NCBI RefSeq assembly: GCF_003050615.1
Contig: NZ_NWBU01000005.1
Span: forward strand, 1 to 64,000
DNA from: Sphingomonas oleivorans
GTDB taxonomy: Bacteria; Pseudomonadota; Alphaproteobacteria; Sphingomonadales; Sphingomonadaceae
Direction of reading: 5' to 3'
Length of the DNA stretch: 64,000 bases
The notes below the pieces were generated by a model, which saw nothing but the letters and a program-made list of their open reading frames with translations, was not told the origin of the DNA and ran no database searches. Each line of letters opens with the position of its first letter. Positions within the stretch are counted from its first letter, which is position 1. A program made the translations under genes and the position numbers. Positions 52,235 to 61,389 of the stretch are shown here, piece by piece.

Positions 52235-53307
52235 GCCTGCGCGCCCCGTTCGTACCAGCCCCGCGTCCTCTTCACGATCGAGACGACCGAGAGCATGACC
52301 GGCACCTCGACCAGCACGCCGACCACGGTGGCGAGCGCCGCGCCCGAATTGAGGCCGAACAGCGAGATTGCGGCCGCCACCGCCAGTTCGAAGAAGTTGG
52401 ATGCGCCGATGAGCGCGGCGGGCGCGGCCACGCACCAGGCGACCCCGAAGCGGCGGCTCAGCCAATAGGCCAGGCCCGCGTTGAAATAGACCTGGATGAG
52501 GATCGGCACGGCGATGAGCGCGATCACCAGCGGGCGCGCTACGATCGCCTCGCCCTGGAAGCCGAACAGCAGGATCAGCGTGGTGAGCAGCGCGACGAGT
52601 GATACCGGACCGAGCGCCTTGAGCAGCCGATCGAGGGCTGGCTGGCCGCCCCGCCCAAGCGCCGCGCGGCGGATCACCTGCGCAATGATCACCGGCACGA
52701 CGATATAGAGCAGCACCGAGATCAGCAGCGTGTCCCAAGGAACCGTGATCGAGGCGACGCCCAGCAGCAAGCCCACGAGCGGCGCGAAGGCGAAGACCAT
52801 GATCATGTCGTTGAGCGCGACCTGGCTCAGCGTATAGCCCGGCTCGCCCTCGCAGAGATTGGACCAGACGAACACCATCGCCGTGCAGGGCGCCGCCGCG
52901 AGCAGGATCAGCCCGGCAATATAGGACGGCCCCTCTCCGGCCGGCAGCAGCGGCGCGAACAGCCAGCCGAGGAACAAAGTGGCGAGCGCCGCCATCGAGA
53001 AGGGCTTGACCGCCCAGTTGATGAACAGCGTGACGCCGACGCCCTTCCAATGCTGGCGGACGGAGCCGAGCGCGCCGAAGTCGATCTTGAGCAGCATCGG
53101 CACGATCATCAGCCAGATCAGCACCGCCACGACGAGATTGACCCGCGCGACCTCGGCCGAGGCGATCGCGGCGAACAGCCCCGGCAGCCAGGATCCGAGG
53201 CCGATGCCGGCGAGGATGCAGAGCGCTACCCACAGCGTCAGATAGCGTTCGAAGGTGGACATGCCGGGACGGGCCGGCGCGGCACCGGCCAGGGGTGCGG
53301 TGGACAT
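52231..53307 (-). CDS. acr3: Arsenite efflux permease ACR3
   Basis: 358 residues with ten membrane helices. ACR3 features include LNLVVAVLIWLMIVPMLLKIDF-like helix 2, the conserved Cys in LLAAAPCTAMVFVWSNLCEGEPGYTLSQVALND, and ASNFFELAVAAAISLFG. It exports arsenite (As(III)) driven by the proton-motive force. It lies 16 bp after arsC. Confidence 0.95.
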   Translation of the reverse strand: MSTAPLAGAAPARPGMSTFERYLTLWVALCILAGIGLGSWLPGLFAAIASAEVARVNLVVAVLIWLMIVPMLLKIDFGALGSVRQHWKGVGVTLFINWAVKPFSMAALATLFLGWLFAPLLPAGEGPSYIAGLILLAAAPCTAMVFVWSNLCEGEPGYTLSQVALNDMIMVFAFAPLVGLLLGVASITVPWDTLLISVLLYIVVPVIIAQVIRRAALGRGGQPALDRLLKALGPVSLVALLTTLILLFGFQGEAIVARPLVIALIAVPILIQVYFNAGLAYWLSRRFGVAWCVAAPAALIGASNFFELAVAAAISLFGLNSGAALATVVGVLVEVPVMLSVVSIVKRTRGWYERGAQA

Positions 53308-53323
53308 GGTCTCTCTCCCCGGA

Positions 53324-53764
53324 TCAGGCCCCGGAACAGGCGATGCGCCGGCCCTGCGCGTCGATCACAGGCTCGCCATCCTCCTTGGCGAACGCCCCCG
53401 TCTGCGGCGTCGGAAGCAGATCGAGCACCGCCTCGGAAGGACGGCAGAGCCTCACGCCGAGCGGCGAGACGACCAGCGGCCGGTTGATGAGAATGGGATG
53501 CGCCATCATCGCGTCCAGCAACGCATCGTCGGACAGCGCCATGTCGCTTAGCCCCAGCTCCGCATAAGGCGTCCCCTTCTCGCGCAGCAGCGCGCGCGGC
53601 GTGATCCCGGCGCGCGCGATGAGCTGGACGAGCAGCGCGCGGGAGGGCGGCGTCTTCAGATATTCGATGATGTGCGGCTCGATGCCGGCATTGCGGATGA
53701 GGCCCAGCACGTTGCGCGACGTGCCGCACTCCGGATTATGATAGATAATGATATCGGCCATCAT
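53324..53764 (-). CDS. arsC: Glutaredoxin-dependent arsenate reductase
   Basis: 146 residues. The catalytic Cys lies in [20 protein letters not shown], with the usual Arg sites in [23 protein letters not shown]. It reduces arsenate to arsenite with glutathione/glutaredoxin for export by ACR3. The start ATG overlaps the stop of the short LMW-PTP fragment as ATGA. A second ATG follows at once (53761). Confidence 0.95.
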   Translation of the reverse strand: MMADIIIYHNPECGTSRNVLGLIRNAGIEPHIIEYLKTPPSRALLVQLIARAGITPRALLREKGTPYAELGLSDMALSDDALLDAMMAHPILINRPLVVSPLGVRLCRPSEAVLDLLPTPQTGAFAKEDGEPVIDAQGRRIACSGA

Positions 53765-53916
53765 GCGGCCTCCTTGGGATGGCTTCCCGCCGAAAAGGCG
53801 CGGAAGCGCCCTCCCCCTTCCCGGTTGAGGATGCTTTCGGCCAGGATCGAGCGGGCCGAATTGCCGGTGCAGAGGAACAGGACGTTATAGACCCGATCGG
53901 GCGTGGCGGTGGACAT
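53761..53916 (-). CDS. Truncated LMW-PTP-type arsenate reductase fragment, 51 residues
   Basis: The frame reads [20 protein letters not shown] then [13 protein letters not shown] and ends [11 protein letters not shown]. It contains the P-loop CTGNSAR (CX5R) of thioredoxin-type arsenate reductases. Such proteins are normally 130-170 residues, so the rest of the fold, including the second Cys pair and the DP loop, is missing. It lies between arsR and arsC and overlaps arsC as ATGA. It is either a relic kept for coupling or a short functional peptide. Confidence 0.7.
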   Translation of the reverse strand: MSTATPDRVYNVLFLCTGNSARSILAESILNREGGGRFRAFSAGSHPKEAA

Positions 53917-53928
53917 CAAGGGCTCCGT

Positions 53929-54261
53929 TCAGCAGCAGGGGGCGAGTTCGGCGAGGAGCGGCGCGCACAGCTCCGCATTGCCGGCGCAGCAATCCTTGAT
54001 CAGGAACAGCATGAGGCCGCGCAGCCCATCGAGATCGGCGCGATAGACGATCGAGCGGCTGTGCCGTTCCGACCGCACGAGGCCGGCCCGCGCGAGGATG
54101 GCGAGATGCGCCGACATGGTGTTTTGCGGCACGTCGAGCCGACGCGCGATCTCACCCGCGGCAAGGCCGTCCGGTTCGTGGCGCAGCAGCAGGCGGAAGC
54201 TATCGAGGCGCGTATTCTGAGCAAGCGCACCCAATGCGGCAATGGCCGACTCGTTTTCCAT
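53929..54261 (-). CDS. arsR: ArsR-family arsenic-sensing repressor
   Basis: 110 residues. The winged helix contains LAAGEIARRLDVPQNTMSAHLAILARAGLVRSERHSRSIVYR, as in the ArsR/SmtB family. Cysteines are clustered at the C-terminus (KDCCAGNAELCAPLLAELAPCC), a likely As(III) site that differs from the classical ELCVCDL motif. It is the first gene of the arsenic operon and likely represses it. Confidence 0.92.
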   Translation of the reverse strand: MENESAIAALGALAQNTRLDSFRLLLRHEPDGLAAGEIARRLDVPQNTMSAHLAILARAGLVRSERHSRSIVYRADLDGLRGLMLFLIKDCCAGNAELCAPLLAELAPCC

Positions 54262-54282
54262 ATATCCAGAATATCGGATATT
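54262..54282. promoter_or_regulatory. ArsR operator
   Basis: AATATC-G-GATATT (54270-54282), with an extra ATATCC at 54262, lies directly upstream of arsR. The spacing and the AT-rich dyad fit an ArsR-family site. Confidence 0.6.
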
Positions 54283-54442
54283 AGATGATGGCGCTAGTGC
54301 CGGCCGACTAGCAGTATCGATCCTTGTGCGACGTCGGTCGTGCGGCGTTGGTCGAATGGCGGCTTCCGAACGGAAAACAGCCCTTCGCCGGGCCGCTTGG
54401 GCGGGCTTCCGCGCATCGGCCTCTTCGGCCTAGATCGATCCC

Positions 54443-54889
54443 ATGCGCCAGTCCCTGAGTCTCACGGCCGTCCTCGTCATCGACTATGACGATGCGATCG
54501 CCTTCTACACCAACATGCTCGGCTTCGAGCTGCGGGAAGATACGCGCCTTTCGGCGGAAAAAAGATGGGTCGTCGTAGCGCCGCCCGGGAGCGATGGCAG
54601 CGCCATCCTCCTGGCGAAGGCTGCGAACGCGCGGCAGGCCCGGGCGGTCGGGGATCAGAGCGGCGGGCGTGTGTTCCTGTTCCTGCAAACGGACGATTTC
54701 GAGCGTGATTATGCCGCTTATACCGAGCGCGGGGTGCGCTTCGTCGAGCAACCGCGAACCGAATCCTATGGCACCGTCGCCGTTTTCGAGGACCTTTATG
54801 GCAACCGTTGGGACCTGATCGAAAGCGCGGCCGGCCTGATCCCGTCCAAAAAAATAGCCATTCAGAAGAACGTCCGCTTCGAGGCATGA
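54443..54889 (+). CDS. VOC-family (glyoxalase/bleomycin-resistance) protein
   Basis: 148 residues with the vicinal-oxygen-chelate pattern: VLVIDYDDAIAFYTNMLGFELREDTRL in the first half, and RGVRFVEQPRTESYGTVAVFEDLYGNRWDLIE in the second. The Glu of VFEDLYGNRWDL sits where a metal ligand is expected. The substrate is unknown. It is the only gene between the arsenic operon and the AraC regulator. Confidence 0.85.
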   Translation: MRQSLSLTAVLVIDYDDAIAFYTNMLGFELREDTRLSAEKRWVVVAPPGSDGSAILLAKAANARQARAVGDQSGGRVFLFLQTDDFERDYAAYTERGVRFVEQPRTESYGTVAVFEDLYGNRWDLIESAAGLIPSKKIAIQKNVRFEA

Positions 54890-55170
54890 AGCGGTCGCAA
54901 ACCAGGTGAGCGGCAGGGCAGCGATCCATCCTGCCGAGACGTTGGCGGCTCTTCCCGCATGGAGACGCCGGACCGGAAGAGCGATCCCGATATTCGTGTT
55001 TTCGGCAACATCTCCTCGGCTGGTGATCACAAGATAGCGCCTGCCATTTGGCGAGGACAGGATGCCGCTGGGAGCCGAGCTGGATCCCATTATGTTTGTT
55101 ACGGCAATGGCGTCCGCCACCGAAAAGGGAACGTTTCCGTCAGGTGCCCCCGGAAAGGGGCACCTCTGTA

Positions 55171-56055
55171 TCAGCGTAGCGGCAGGAACAGGTCGGTGAC
55201 GACTTCGTGTTCCGGCACGTCGGGGAAGAAGCTGACGCGTTGACAGTAAAGCGGGAAGTCCCGTGCTTCCTCGCCGCTCGCAGGCAGCCAATCCCGGTAG
55301 AGGTATAAGGCGGCCGGTTCGAGATCGTCGCTCGACCCGATGACGCGCAGCACCGCACAGCGACCCGCCGGGATCAGGCCAGCTTCCACGCCCTGTTCAT
55401 TTGGCGCGATGGCGCGATCGGTCGCCGCGCACAGGTCGAGATGGAAGTCCGCCGGCGGCGTAGTGCGCGGATCGGAATGGAAGACGTTGTAGGTAGCGCT
55501 CAATTTGGGACTTAGCCCCACGGCCTTTCGCCAGGCGATGAAACGCCGGATCGTCTCGCCGATCCTGGTCGGGTCGCCGCGATGTTCCATCACGGCGACC
55601 GGCGTTGCCGGCATGTCCAATATCGTCACGTCATCGGCGCAATAGGAAGTCGTCATGAGCATGGTCCTTGCGTTGGTGAGTGGCCCGAAGGCCGCAAGCC
55701 ACGGCTCCCAATCAGGAGATTTCCGGAAGGCCGAGGGCAGCTGTCCGAACCGCTGCCGGAAGGCACGGGCGAACGCCTCGGGCGCCTCGTAGCCGGCATC
55801 CATCGCGACCTCGATGATACTGGTGCTGCTCCTGAACGCCAGCCGGTACGATGCCCGCTTCATGCGGGCGAGCTGGACGTAGCGATGCACGGAAAGCCCG
55901 AAGGTCGCCGTGAACTGCCGATGGAAATGGTGCTTCGAGAAAGCCGCCACGCCACTGAGCGTCGTCAACCCGAGTTCGCTGTCCAGATGCTGGTCGATAT
56001 AGTCCAGCACCCGCTGCATTCGGGCATGGTAACGTTCAAGCGCCGTCTTCGTCAT
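55171..56055 (-). CDS. AraC-type regulator with GyrI-like ligand domain
   Basis: 294 residues; the ATG at 56055 has GGAGG 5 nt upstream. The N-terminal AraC HTH pair is LTTLSGVAAFSKHHFHRQFTATFGLSVHRYVQLARMKRA and IIEVAMDAGYEAPEAFARAFRQRFGQLPSAF. The C-terminal GyrI-like domain has the VAVMEHRG opening strand and YCQRVSFFPDVPEHEVVTDLFLPLR ending. This combination is typical of Rob/SoxS-like regulators that bind drugs or metabolites. Confidence 0.9.
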   Translation of the reverse strand: MTKTALERYHARMQRVLDYIDQHLDSELGLTTLSGVAAFSKHHFHRQFTATFGLSVHRYVQLARMKRASYRLAFRSSTSIIEVAMDAGYEAPEAFARAFRQRFGQLPSAFRKSPDWEPWLAAFGPLTNARTMLMTTSYCADDVTILDMPATPVAVMEHRGDPTRIGETIRRFIAWRKAVGLSPKLSATYNVFHSDPRTTPPADFHLDLCAATDRAIAPNEQGVEAGLIPAGRCAVLRVIGSSDDLEPAALYLYRDWLPASGEEARDFPLYCQRVSFFPDVPEHEVVTDLFLPLR

Positions 56056-56171
56056 CGCATCCTCCGTGGCGCCGATCAACTAGACGGCTGACACGGCGCA
56101 ACGCTCGACCGATCTTGCCGACTTGCCATGATCCGCTCCCCGCCAGCAAGCGGACGTAGGACCGTCATCCC

Positions 56172-56618
56172 TCAGCGGCCATGGCGTGCGAATAGCTTCT
56201 CGCCGGCCGGACCGAAGGCGATGACGTCAAATGGCTGCGCCGGCTGTCCCGGCACCTCCATACCGGGCGAGCCGATCGGCATTCCGGCCACGGCAAGGCC
56301 TTTCACGCCGCGCGGCCGCTGCGCGAGCAGGCGCTTCATGTCCGCGATCGGGACATGGCCCTCGAAGAGCATGCCGTCGATAATCGCCGTATGGCAGGAT
56401 GCCAGCCGGGCCGGCACCCCCTGGGCCCGCTGAAAGGCGTCTCGCCGATGATCGTCGATGATCGTCACGCGCCGTCCGAATTGCCGGCGGACCTGCGCGG
56501 CCCACTGCTCACAGCAGCCACAGCCCGGATCGCGATGAACGACGATGTCCGCGGCCGCCACGGCCATGGACGGCAGGCCGAGCGCGAGCAAGGCTGCGAG
56601 GACGGAGGGGGATTTCAT
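56172..56618 (-). CDS. DUF411 metal-binding periplasmic protein
   Basis: 148 residues; the ATG at 56618 has AGGAG upstream. A signal peptide (MKSPSVLAALLALGLPSMAVA) precedes the DUF411 core, VHRDPGCGCCEQWAAQVRRQF, with a CxCC metal-binding motif. The His of SCHTAI and the GVPARLASCHTAIIDGMLFEGHVPIADMKRLL block follow. DUF411 proteins are often encoded with copper or metal resistance genes. Its neighbour here is DUF305, which is common in the same clusters. Confidence 0.88.
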   Translation of the reverse strand: MKSPSVLAALLALGLPSMAVAAADIVVHRDPGCGCCEQWAAQVRRQFGRRVTIIDDHRRDAFQRAQGVPARLASCHTAIIDGMLFEGHVPIADMKRLLAQRPRGVKGLAVAGMPIGSPGMEVPGQPAQPFDVIAFGPAGEKLFARHGR

Positions 56619-56682
56619 CTCTTCACTCCTGCTGGCGGCCGGCGCCACCGGAGCGCCGGCCTGCGCGCCATTGGCCTGCCCG

Positions 56683-57072
56683 TCACTGGGGCGTCTTGTC
56701 ATTCTGCTTCAGCCATTTCTGCAGCGCGTCAATCGCTTTCCTCTGCGCGGCGATGGTCCTTGTCGCTATTTTCCGGACCTTTGCGTCTGTCGTGCGCGCG
56801 AGCACAAGGTCGGAGATTTCGATGCCGCCGCGATGATGCTCGATCATTTTCCGGACCCACGTCTCCGTGGCGTCGGCGCCCGTCGCCATCATCACCCGCT
56901 CATGCATCCTCATCTCGGCGGGCGGATAGGGATCGGCTTCGGTCGGCTGCATCATCCTGTCCATTCCGGCCATGGAGCGATGCGGCATCTCCTGCGCTCC
57001 TCCACTTTTCGCGAAAGCCGGGCTGGCTGCGGCCAGGGCGGCGAGCAAGGCGATCATTGGCTTGGTCGACAT
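56683..57072 (-). CDS. DUF305 periplasmic protein
   Basis: 129 residues from the ATG at 57072. A signal peptide (MSTKPMIALLAALAAASPAFA) precedes the DUF305 helical core with the conserved Met/His region MRMHERVMMATGADATETWVRKMIEHHRGGIEIS. The family may bind copper or silver. A 17-bp leader (GCATCCTCCGTGGCGCC on the plus strand) is identical to that of the AraC/GyrI gene. It probably forms an operon with the DUF411 gene. Confidence 0.88.
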   Translation of the reverse strand: MSTKPMIALLAALAAASPAFAKSGGAQEMPHRSMAGMDRMMQPTEADPYPPAEMRMHERVMMATGADATETWVRKMIEHHRGGIEISDLVLARTTDAKVRKIATRTIAAQRKAIDALQKWLKQNDKTPQ

Positions 57073-57295
57073 GGCATCCTCCGTGGCGCCCACCCCTGGT
57101 CGTGAAAATGCTTGAGTGGCCATTATCGCCCCAATTCGTCCCATCCGGTTCGCAGGCCGCAGCCCGCTGCAATGCCGGCCGTCACCCGACCTCGGCAGCC
57201 ACGGAATCTCTCGCTGTCCTGGCTCATATCATTTTGTACAGATGAGGGGCGCCACCGCGTGGGAGCGCGCGCCAGCCGATCGCATCAGGGGGACC

Positions 57296-57685
57296 ATGCC
57301 GGAACGCAGCCTGAAGCTCTTCTTCGACGGCGGGTGCCGGCCCAATCCCGGCGCGATGGAGGTCGCCGTGGTGGCGCGCGGCATCACTTACCATAAGCCC
57401 GATCTCGGCCATGGGACCAACAATGATGCCGAATGGCTCGCCCTGATCCATGCCCTCCAAGTCGCCCGGTCGCTCGGCGCGCGCGATATCCTGCTGGTCG
57501 GGGACTCCGCCCTGGTCGTCAATCAGGCGAACGGCGCCTGGAAATGCAGGGGCGCCGCGCTCCAGCGCCATCTCGGCGCGTTCAAGGCGCTCGCCGCGCA
57601 ATTTGCCCGGGTCAGGGTCAGGCATATCGGCCGATCCCAGAATCTCGCCGGCATTGCGCTCGAAAAGCAGCATGGCCGATGGTGA
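57296..57685 (+). CDS. RNase H-like protein, final acidic residue altered
   Basis: 129 residues; the ATG at 57296 has AGGGGG upstream. RNase HI features are FFDGGCRPNPGAMEVAVVARG (first Asp), NNDAEWLALIHAL (Glu) and LVGDSALVVNQANG (second Asp). The last block reads NLAGIALE, where most family members have NxxADxLA, so the fourth carboxylate seems lost. Short reverse-transcriptase-like RNase H proteins are common. Activity is uncertain. Confidence 0.8.
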   Translation: MPERSLKLFFDGGCRPNPGAMEVAVVARGITYHKPDLGHGTNNDAEWLALIHALQVARSLGARDILLVGDSALVVNQANGAWKCRGAALQRHLGAFKALAAQFARVRVRHIGRSQNLAGIALEKQHGRW

Positions 57686-57701
57686 CGGGGAGCAAGAGCC
57701 A

Positions 57702-57775
57702 CCCTCCGAACGGAATTGCCTCGATCGGAGACACGGTCTAGCGGACCTCCAATGGGCAGCGGACCAAGGGATGCG
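57702..57775. repeat. Parent copy of the duplicated dioxygenase gene start
   Basis: 74 bp matching 11294-11367. In this copy the ATG at 57752 opens the full dioxygenase-like gene. Confidence 0.75.
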
Positions 57776-58441
57776 GATGCATTGACGTTCGAGCGCGATG
57801 GCGCGCAGCGGTTCGGCGCGGCGGTTCGCGCGGTCCTTTCCGACATCGAAGAGGCGATAGCGCAATTGCCTGCCGATCAGGCGGGCATCCGCCTTCATGG
57901 GATCGGGGCCTTGCGCCCGCTTCTCGCTCCGTCCGGCCCGATCGGCAGCATCGCCGCTTCGATCCTGGGCGCGCAGTGTCGGGCGGTGCGCGCGATCCTC
58001 TTCGACAAGACGCCGGCGACGAACTGGTCCCTGTCCTGGCATCAGGATCGAACCATCGCCGTCGCGCAGCGCATCGACATGCCCGGATATGGGCCCTGGA
58101 CGGTGAAGCGCGGATTGCTGCACGTCGCCCCACCCTTCGAGCTGCTGGCGGGCATGGTGACGCTCAGGGTCCATCTCGATCCCGTCCCGGCCACCAACGC
58201 CCCACTTCTCGTCGCGCCGGGCTCGCATCGCTTCGGACGGATAGCGGAAGGCGATATTCCCGGCGTGTTGCGACAATGCGGGGCCTTCGCCTGCACCGCC
58301 GATGCCGGCGATGTCTGGCTTTACGCAACGCCGATACTCCACGCCTCCGAAGCGGCCGCCGAGCCCCGCCATCGCCGCGTGCTGCAGGCGGATTTCGCCG
58401 CGGGCGATCTTCCGGGCGGGCTGCAATGGCTGGGGGTCTGA
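57752..58441 (+). CDS. Phytanoyl-CoA dioxygenase (PhyH)-family protein
   Basis: 229 residues from the ATG at 57752. The Fe(II)/2-oxoglutarate site shows WHQDRT (His97 and Asp99), the third ligand His197 in ATPILHASE, and an Arg-rich ending (RHRRVLQADF) for 2-oxoglutarate. The substrate is unknown. The leader and first codons are duplicated at 11294-11367. Confidence 0.85.
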   Translation: MGSGPRDADALTFERDGAQRFGAAVRAVLSDIEEAIAQLPADQAGIRLHGIGALRPLLAPSGPIGSIAASILGAQCRAVRAILFDKTPATNWSLSWHQDRTIAVAQRIDMPGYGPWTVKRGLLHVAPPFELLAGMVTLRVHLDPVPATNAPLLVAPGSHRFGRIAEGDIPGVLRQCGAFACTADAGDVWLYATPILHASEAAAEPRHRRVLQADFAAGDLPGGLQWLGV

Positions 58442-58701
58442 TGGCCTGCCCGGTCGGTGGCCGATAGCCGCCGTCGCAATAGGCCGCCGTTGCCGCGAAA
58501 CGGGAATATCGTCCGCCTGCCGGCCAAGCCAAGCTAGCCGGGGCTCAAAAATTTCCTTGTTCCATCCCCGCCTGCTCCGGATATCTCTATTAAACCGAAA
58601 GAGAATGTCTCGATGCGTTCGGCGGCAGGGGCTATTTCCCCTGTCGCGTCCCCATCGCGCGCTATTTTTCTACCTATTTAATAGTCAATCTTGGGGGAAT
58701 C

Positions 58702-61095
58702 ATGTTCGACAGGGGGAATGCGGGGACGAATGGCGCGATATCGGGCAGGTCCGTGCTGCTGACGGTGCTGGCCTGCATGGCGGGCACAACCTTCGCAGCC
58801 GCGCCGGCCCATGCAGCGGTGGAGGCGGAGGCCACGGAAGCCGAAGCAGGCAACGGCGATATTCTGGTCACGGCGCGGCGGCGCGAGGAGGCGGTGCAGG
58901 ATGTGCCGCTGGCGATTTCCGTCCTGGATTCCCGCGCCATCGAGGCAACCGGCACATTCAATGTCGCGAAGCTGACGCAGATTCAGCCGAGCCTGCAATT
59001 TTATTCGACCAATCCCCGCAACTCCGCCGCGAATATTCGCGGGCTCGGCGCGCCCTTCGGCCTCACCAACGACGGCATCGAACAGGGCGTCGGCATCTAT
59101 GTCGATCAGGTCTATTACAGCCGCATCGCATCGGCGACGTTCGATTTCATCGATGTCGATCGCATCGAGGTGCTGCGCGGGCCGCAGGGCACGCTGTACG
59201 GCAAGAACACGACCGCCGGCGCGATCAACATCACGACGCGCGCGCCCAGCTTCTCGCCGGAGGGACGCGCGGAAATCTCGATCGGCAATCTCGGCTTCGT
59301 GCAGGCCAAGGCGTCGCTGTCCGGCCCGTTGGTCGAAGACAGGCTGGCGCTGCGCCTGGCGGGATCGGCGACGCGCCGGCGCGGCACGATCTTCAACGTG
59401 GCCACCGGCAATCATGTCAACGAACAGGATAATCTCGGGCTGCGCGGCCAGCTCCTGTTCCGCGCGACCGATAGTCTCGACCTGACCCTGGCCGGCGACT
59501 TCAACCGCCAGAATCCCGAATGCTGCGCGCAGATCTATGTGCACACCGGCGCTACGCAGCGGCCGCTCAGCCGGCAGTTCGCGGCGCTCGCGGCCGCATT
59601 CGGCTATGCGCCGCCGAGCACCAATGCCTTCGATCGTCTGACCGATCTCGATGTCGATCTGCGCGCGAAGCAGGAGATTGGCGGCGTTTCGCTGCGCGCC
59701 GAATGGGATTTGGGCCCCGGCACGCTGACGTCGGTTTCGGCCTGGCGCTTCTGGGACTGGGATCCTTCCAACGATCGCGACTTTACGGGGCTGCCGATCA
59801 CCACCGTTTCGGCCAACCCGTCAAGCCAGCGGCAATGGACGCAGGAATTCCGCTATGCCGCCACCGGCGAGCATATCGATTATGTCGCGGGCCTGTTCGC
59901 CTTCCACCAGACGCTGCACACGTCCGGCGCGCAGGAACAGGGCGTGGCGGCAAGCCGCTGGCTGCTCAATCCGACCAGCGCCAACGCCCATAATCCCGCG
60001 GTGCTGAACGGGCTGCGCTCGGAAAACGACATTGATTTCAAGAATACCAGCCTCGCCGCCTTCGGGCAGCTTATCTGGCACGTAACCGATCGGCTGCGCG
60101 TGCAGCCGGGGTTCCGCGTCAATTATGACAGGAAGACGGGTTCCTATGTCGCGACGGTGACGACGGGCAGCGGCAGCACGACGCTGAACAATGATCAGCG
60201 CGGCGTGCTCGCGCCGCAAAGCTACCGCTCCCGGTTCAGCGACTGGAATCTGTCGGGCGATCTGACGCTGTCCTATGATGTGTCGGATGATGTCCTGGCT
60301 TATGCGACCTATGCGCGCAGCTTCAAATCGGGCGGCATCAATCTTTCGGGCCTCCCGCTCGATGCCGGCAGCAATCCGATCCTGAGCGCCGGCAGCGTCA
60401 AGCCGGAAAAGGTCAATCATTATGAGATCGGCCTGAAAACGCAGTTCTTCGACCGGCGGGCGACATTGAACCTGTCCGGCTTCTGGACCGAGATTAACGA
60501 TTATCAGGCGACCGTGACGAACGGCCAGCTCGGCGTGCTGCGCGGTTATCTCGCCAATGCCGACAAGGTGCGCGTGCGCGGGATCGAGGCCGATTTCGCG
60601 GCCCGGCCGACCGATCGCATCAATGTCTATTTCAACGGCGCGTTCACCGATCATGAATATGTGAAGTTCACCGACGCGCCATGCCCGCCGGAATTGGCGG
60701 GCGGCAGCGCCAGCCCGGCCAATTGCGACATTTCGGGCCAGTGGCTGCCCGGCATATCGCGCTGGGCCTTTTCCTATGGCGGGGAATATGCGCTGCCGGC
60801 CAAGCTGCTGGGGGTCGACGGCAAGGCCTATGCGGGTGTGGATGGCAGCTATCGTTCCCGCTTCTCGTCCAATCCCTCGCGGTCAGCCTATACCAATGTC
60901 GGGGGCTATGCGCTCGCCAATTTCCGGATCGGTTTCCGGACGGAGGGCGGCTGGGACCTGTTCGGCTGGGTCCGCAACGCGTTCGACAGAAATTATTATG
61001 AGCTGCTTGCGACGCAGTCGGGCAATACCGGCCTGATCGTCGGCCAGCCGGGCGACCCGCGCACTTATGGGGCGACCTTGCGCGCCACCTTCTAA
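58702..61095 (+). CDS. TonB-dependent outer-membrane receptor
   Basis: 797 residues with a signal peptide and a linker. A TonB-box-like ILVTARRREE precedes the plug domain (VQDVPLAISVLDSRAIEATG, RGLGAPFGLTNDGIEQGVGIYVD, IEVLRGPQGTLYGKNTTAGAINI). The barrel follows and ends RTYGATLRATF with the usual terminal Phe. The style is the sphingomonad group that takes up unidentified organic ligands. It is monocistronic, with a terminator-like hairpin after it. Confidence 0.95.
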   Translation: MFDRGNAGTNGAISGRSVLLTVLACMAGTTFAAAPAHAAVEAEATEAEAGNGDILVTARRREEAVQDVPLAISVLDSRAIEATGTFNVAKLTQIQPSLQFYSTNPRNSAANIRGLGAPFGLTNDGIEQGVGIYVDQVYYSRIASATFDFIDVDRIEVLRGPQGTLYGKNTTAGAINITTRAPSFSPEGRAEISIGNLGFVQAKASLSGPLVEDRLALRLAGSATRRRGTIFNVATGNHVNEQDNLGLRGQLLFRATDSLDLTLAGDFNRQNPECCAQIYVHTGATQRPLSRQFAALAAAFGYAPPSTNAFDRLTDLDVDLRAKQEIGGVSLRAEWDLGPGTLTSVSAWRFWDWDPSNDRDFTGLPITTVSANPSSQRQWTQEFRYAATGEHIDYVAGLFAFHQTLHTSGAQEQGVAASRWLLNPTSANAHNPAVLNGLRSENDIDFKNTSLAAFGQLIWHVTDRLRVQPGFRVNYDRKTGSYVATVTTGSGSTTLNNDQRGVLAPQSYRSRFSDWNLSGDLTLSYDVSDDVLAYATYARSFKSGGINLSGLPLDAGSNPILSAGSVKPEKVNHYEIGLKTQFFDRRATLNLSGFWTEINDYQATVTNGQLGVLRGYLANADKVRVRGIEADFAARPTDRINVYFNGAFTDHEYVKFTDAPCPPELAGGSASPANCDISGQWLPGISRWAFSYGGEYALPAKLLGVDGKAYAGVDGSYRSRFSSNPSRSAYTNVGGYALANFRIGFRTEGGWDLFGWVRNAFDRNYYELLATQSGNTGLIVGQPGDPRTYGATLRATF

Positions 61096-61151
61096 GGCGA
61101 GGCCGGGGGCGGGCCCGGCCCACGGCCCGGTCGGGGCGAAGCGAACGGCAT

Positions 61152-61172
61152 GGGGCGGGAATATCCCGCCCC
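61152..61172 (+). terminator. Terminator-like hairpin after the TonB receptor
   Basis: GGGGCGGGA and TCCCGCCCC form a perfect 9-bp stem around a 3-nt loop, 57 bp after the receptor stop. The following T-run is short. Confidence 0.5.
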
Positions 61173-61389
61173 TACCCCCCTTGGCCGAAAATGGTGCCGA
61201 CCCCTTTTCGATACGGACGAACGTCTCGCGCAAATCGCGCGGCCTGGGGCCCCATAGGCCATGATGGCTCCGGCGACAGGCATCGGCCCCTCCAATGAAA
61301 GCGTTGCGACAGGCCGAGGGCCCCCTTTTCGGCTCAAGGATTCAGCTGGCCTGAAAAGTCGAGGATCGACTGCGCCGCCACGCGCTGAC

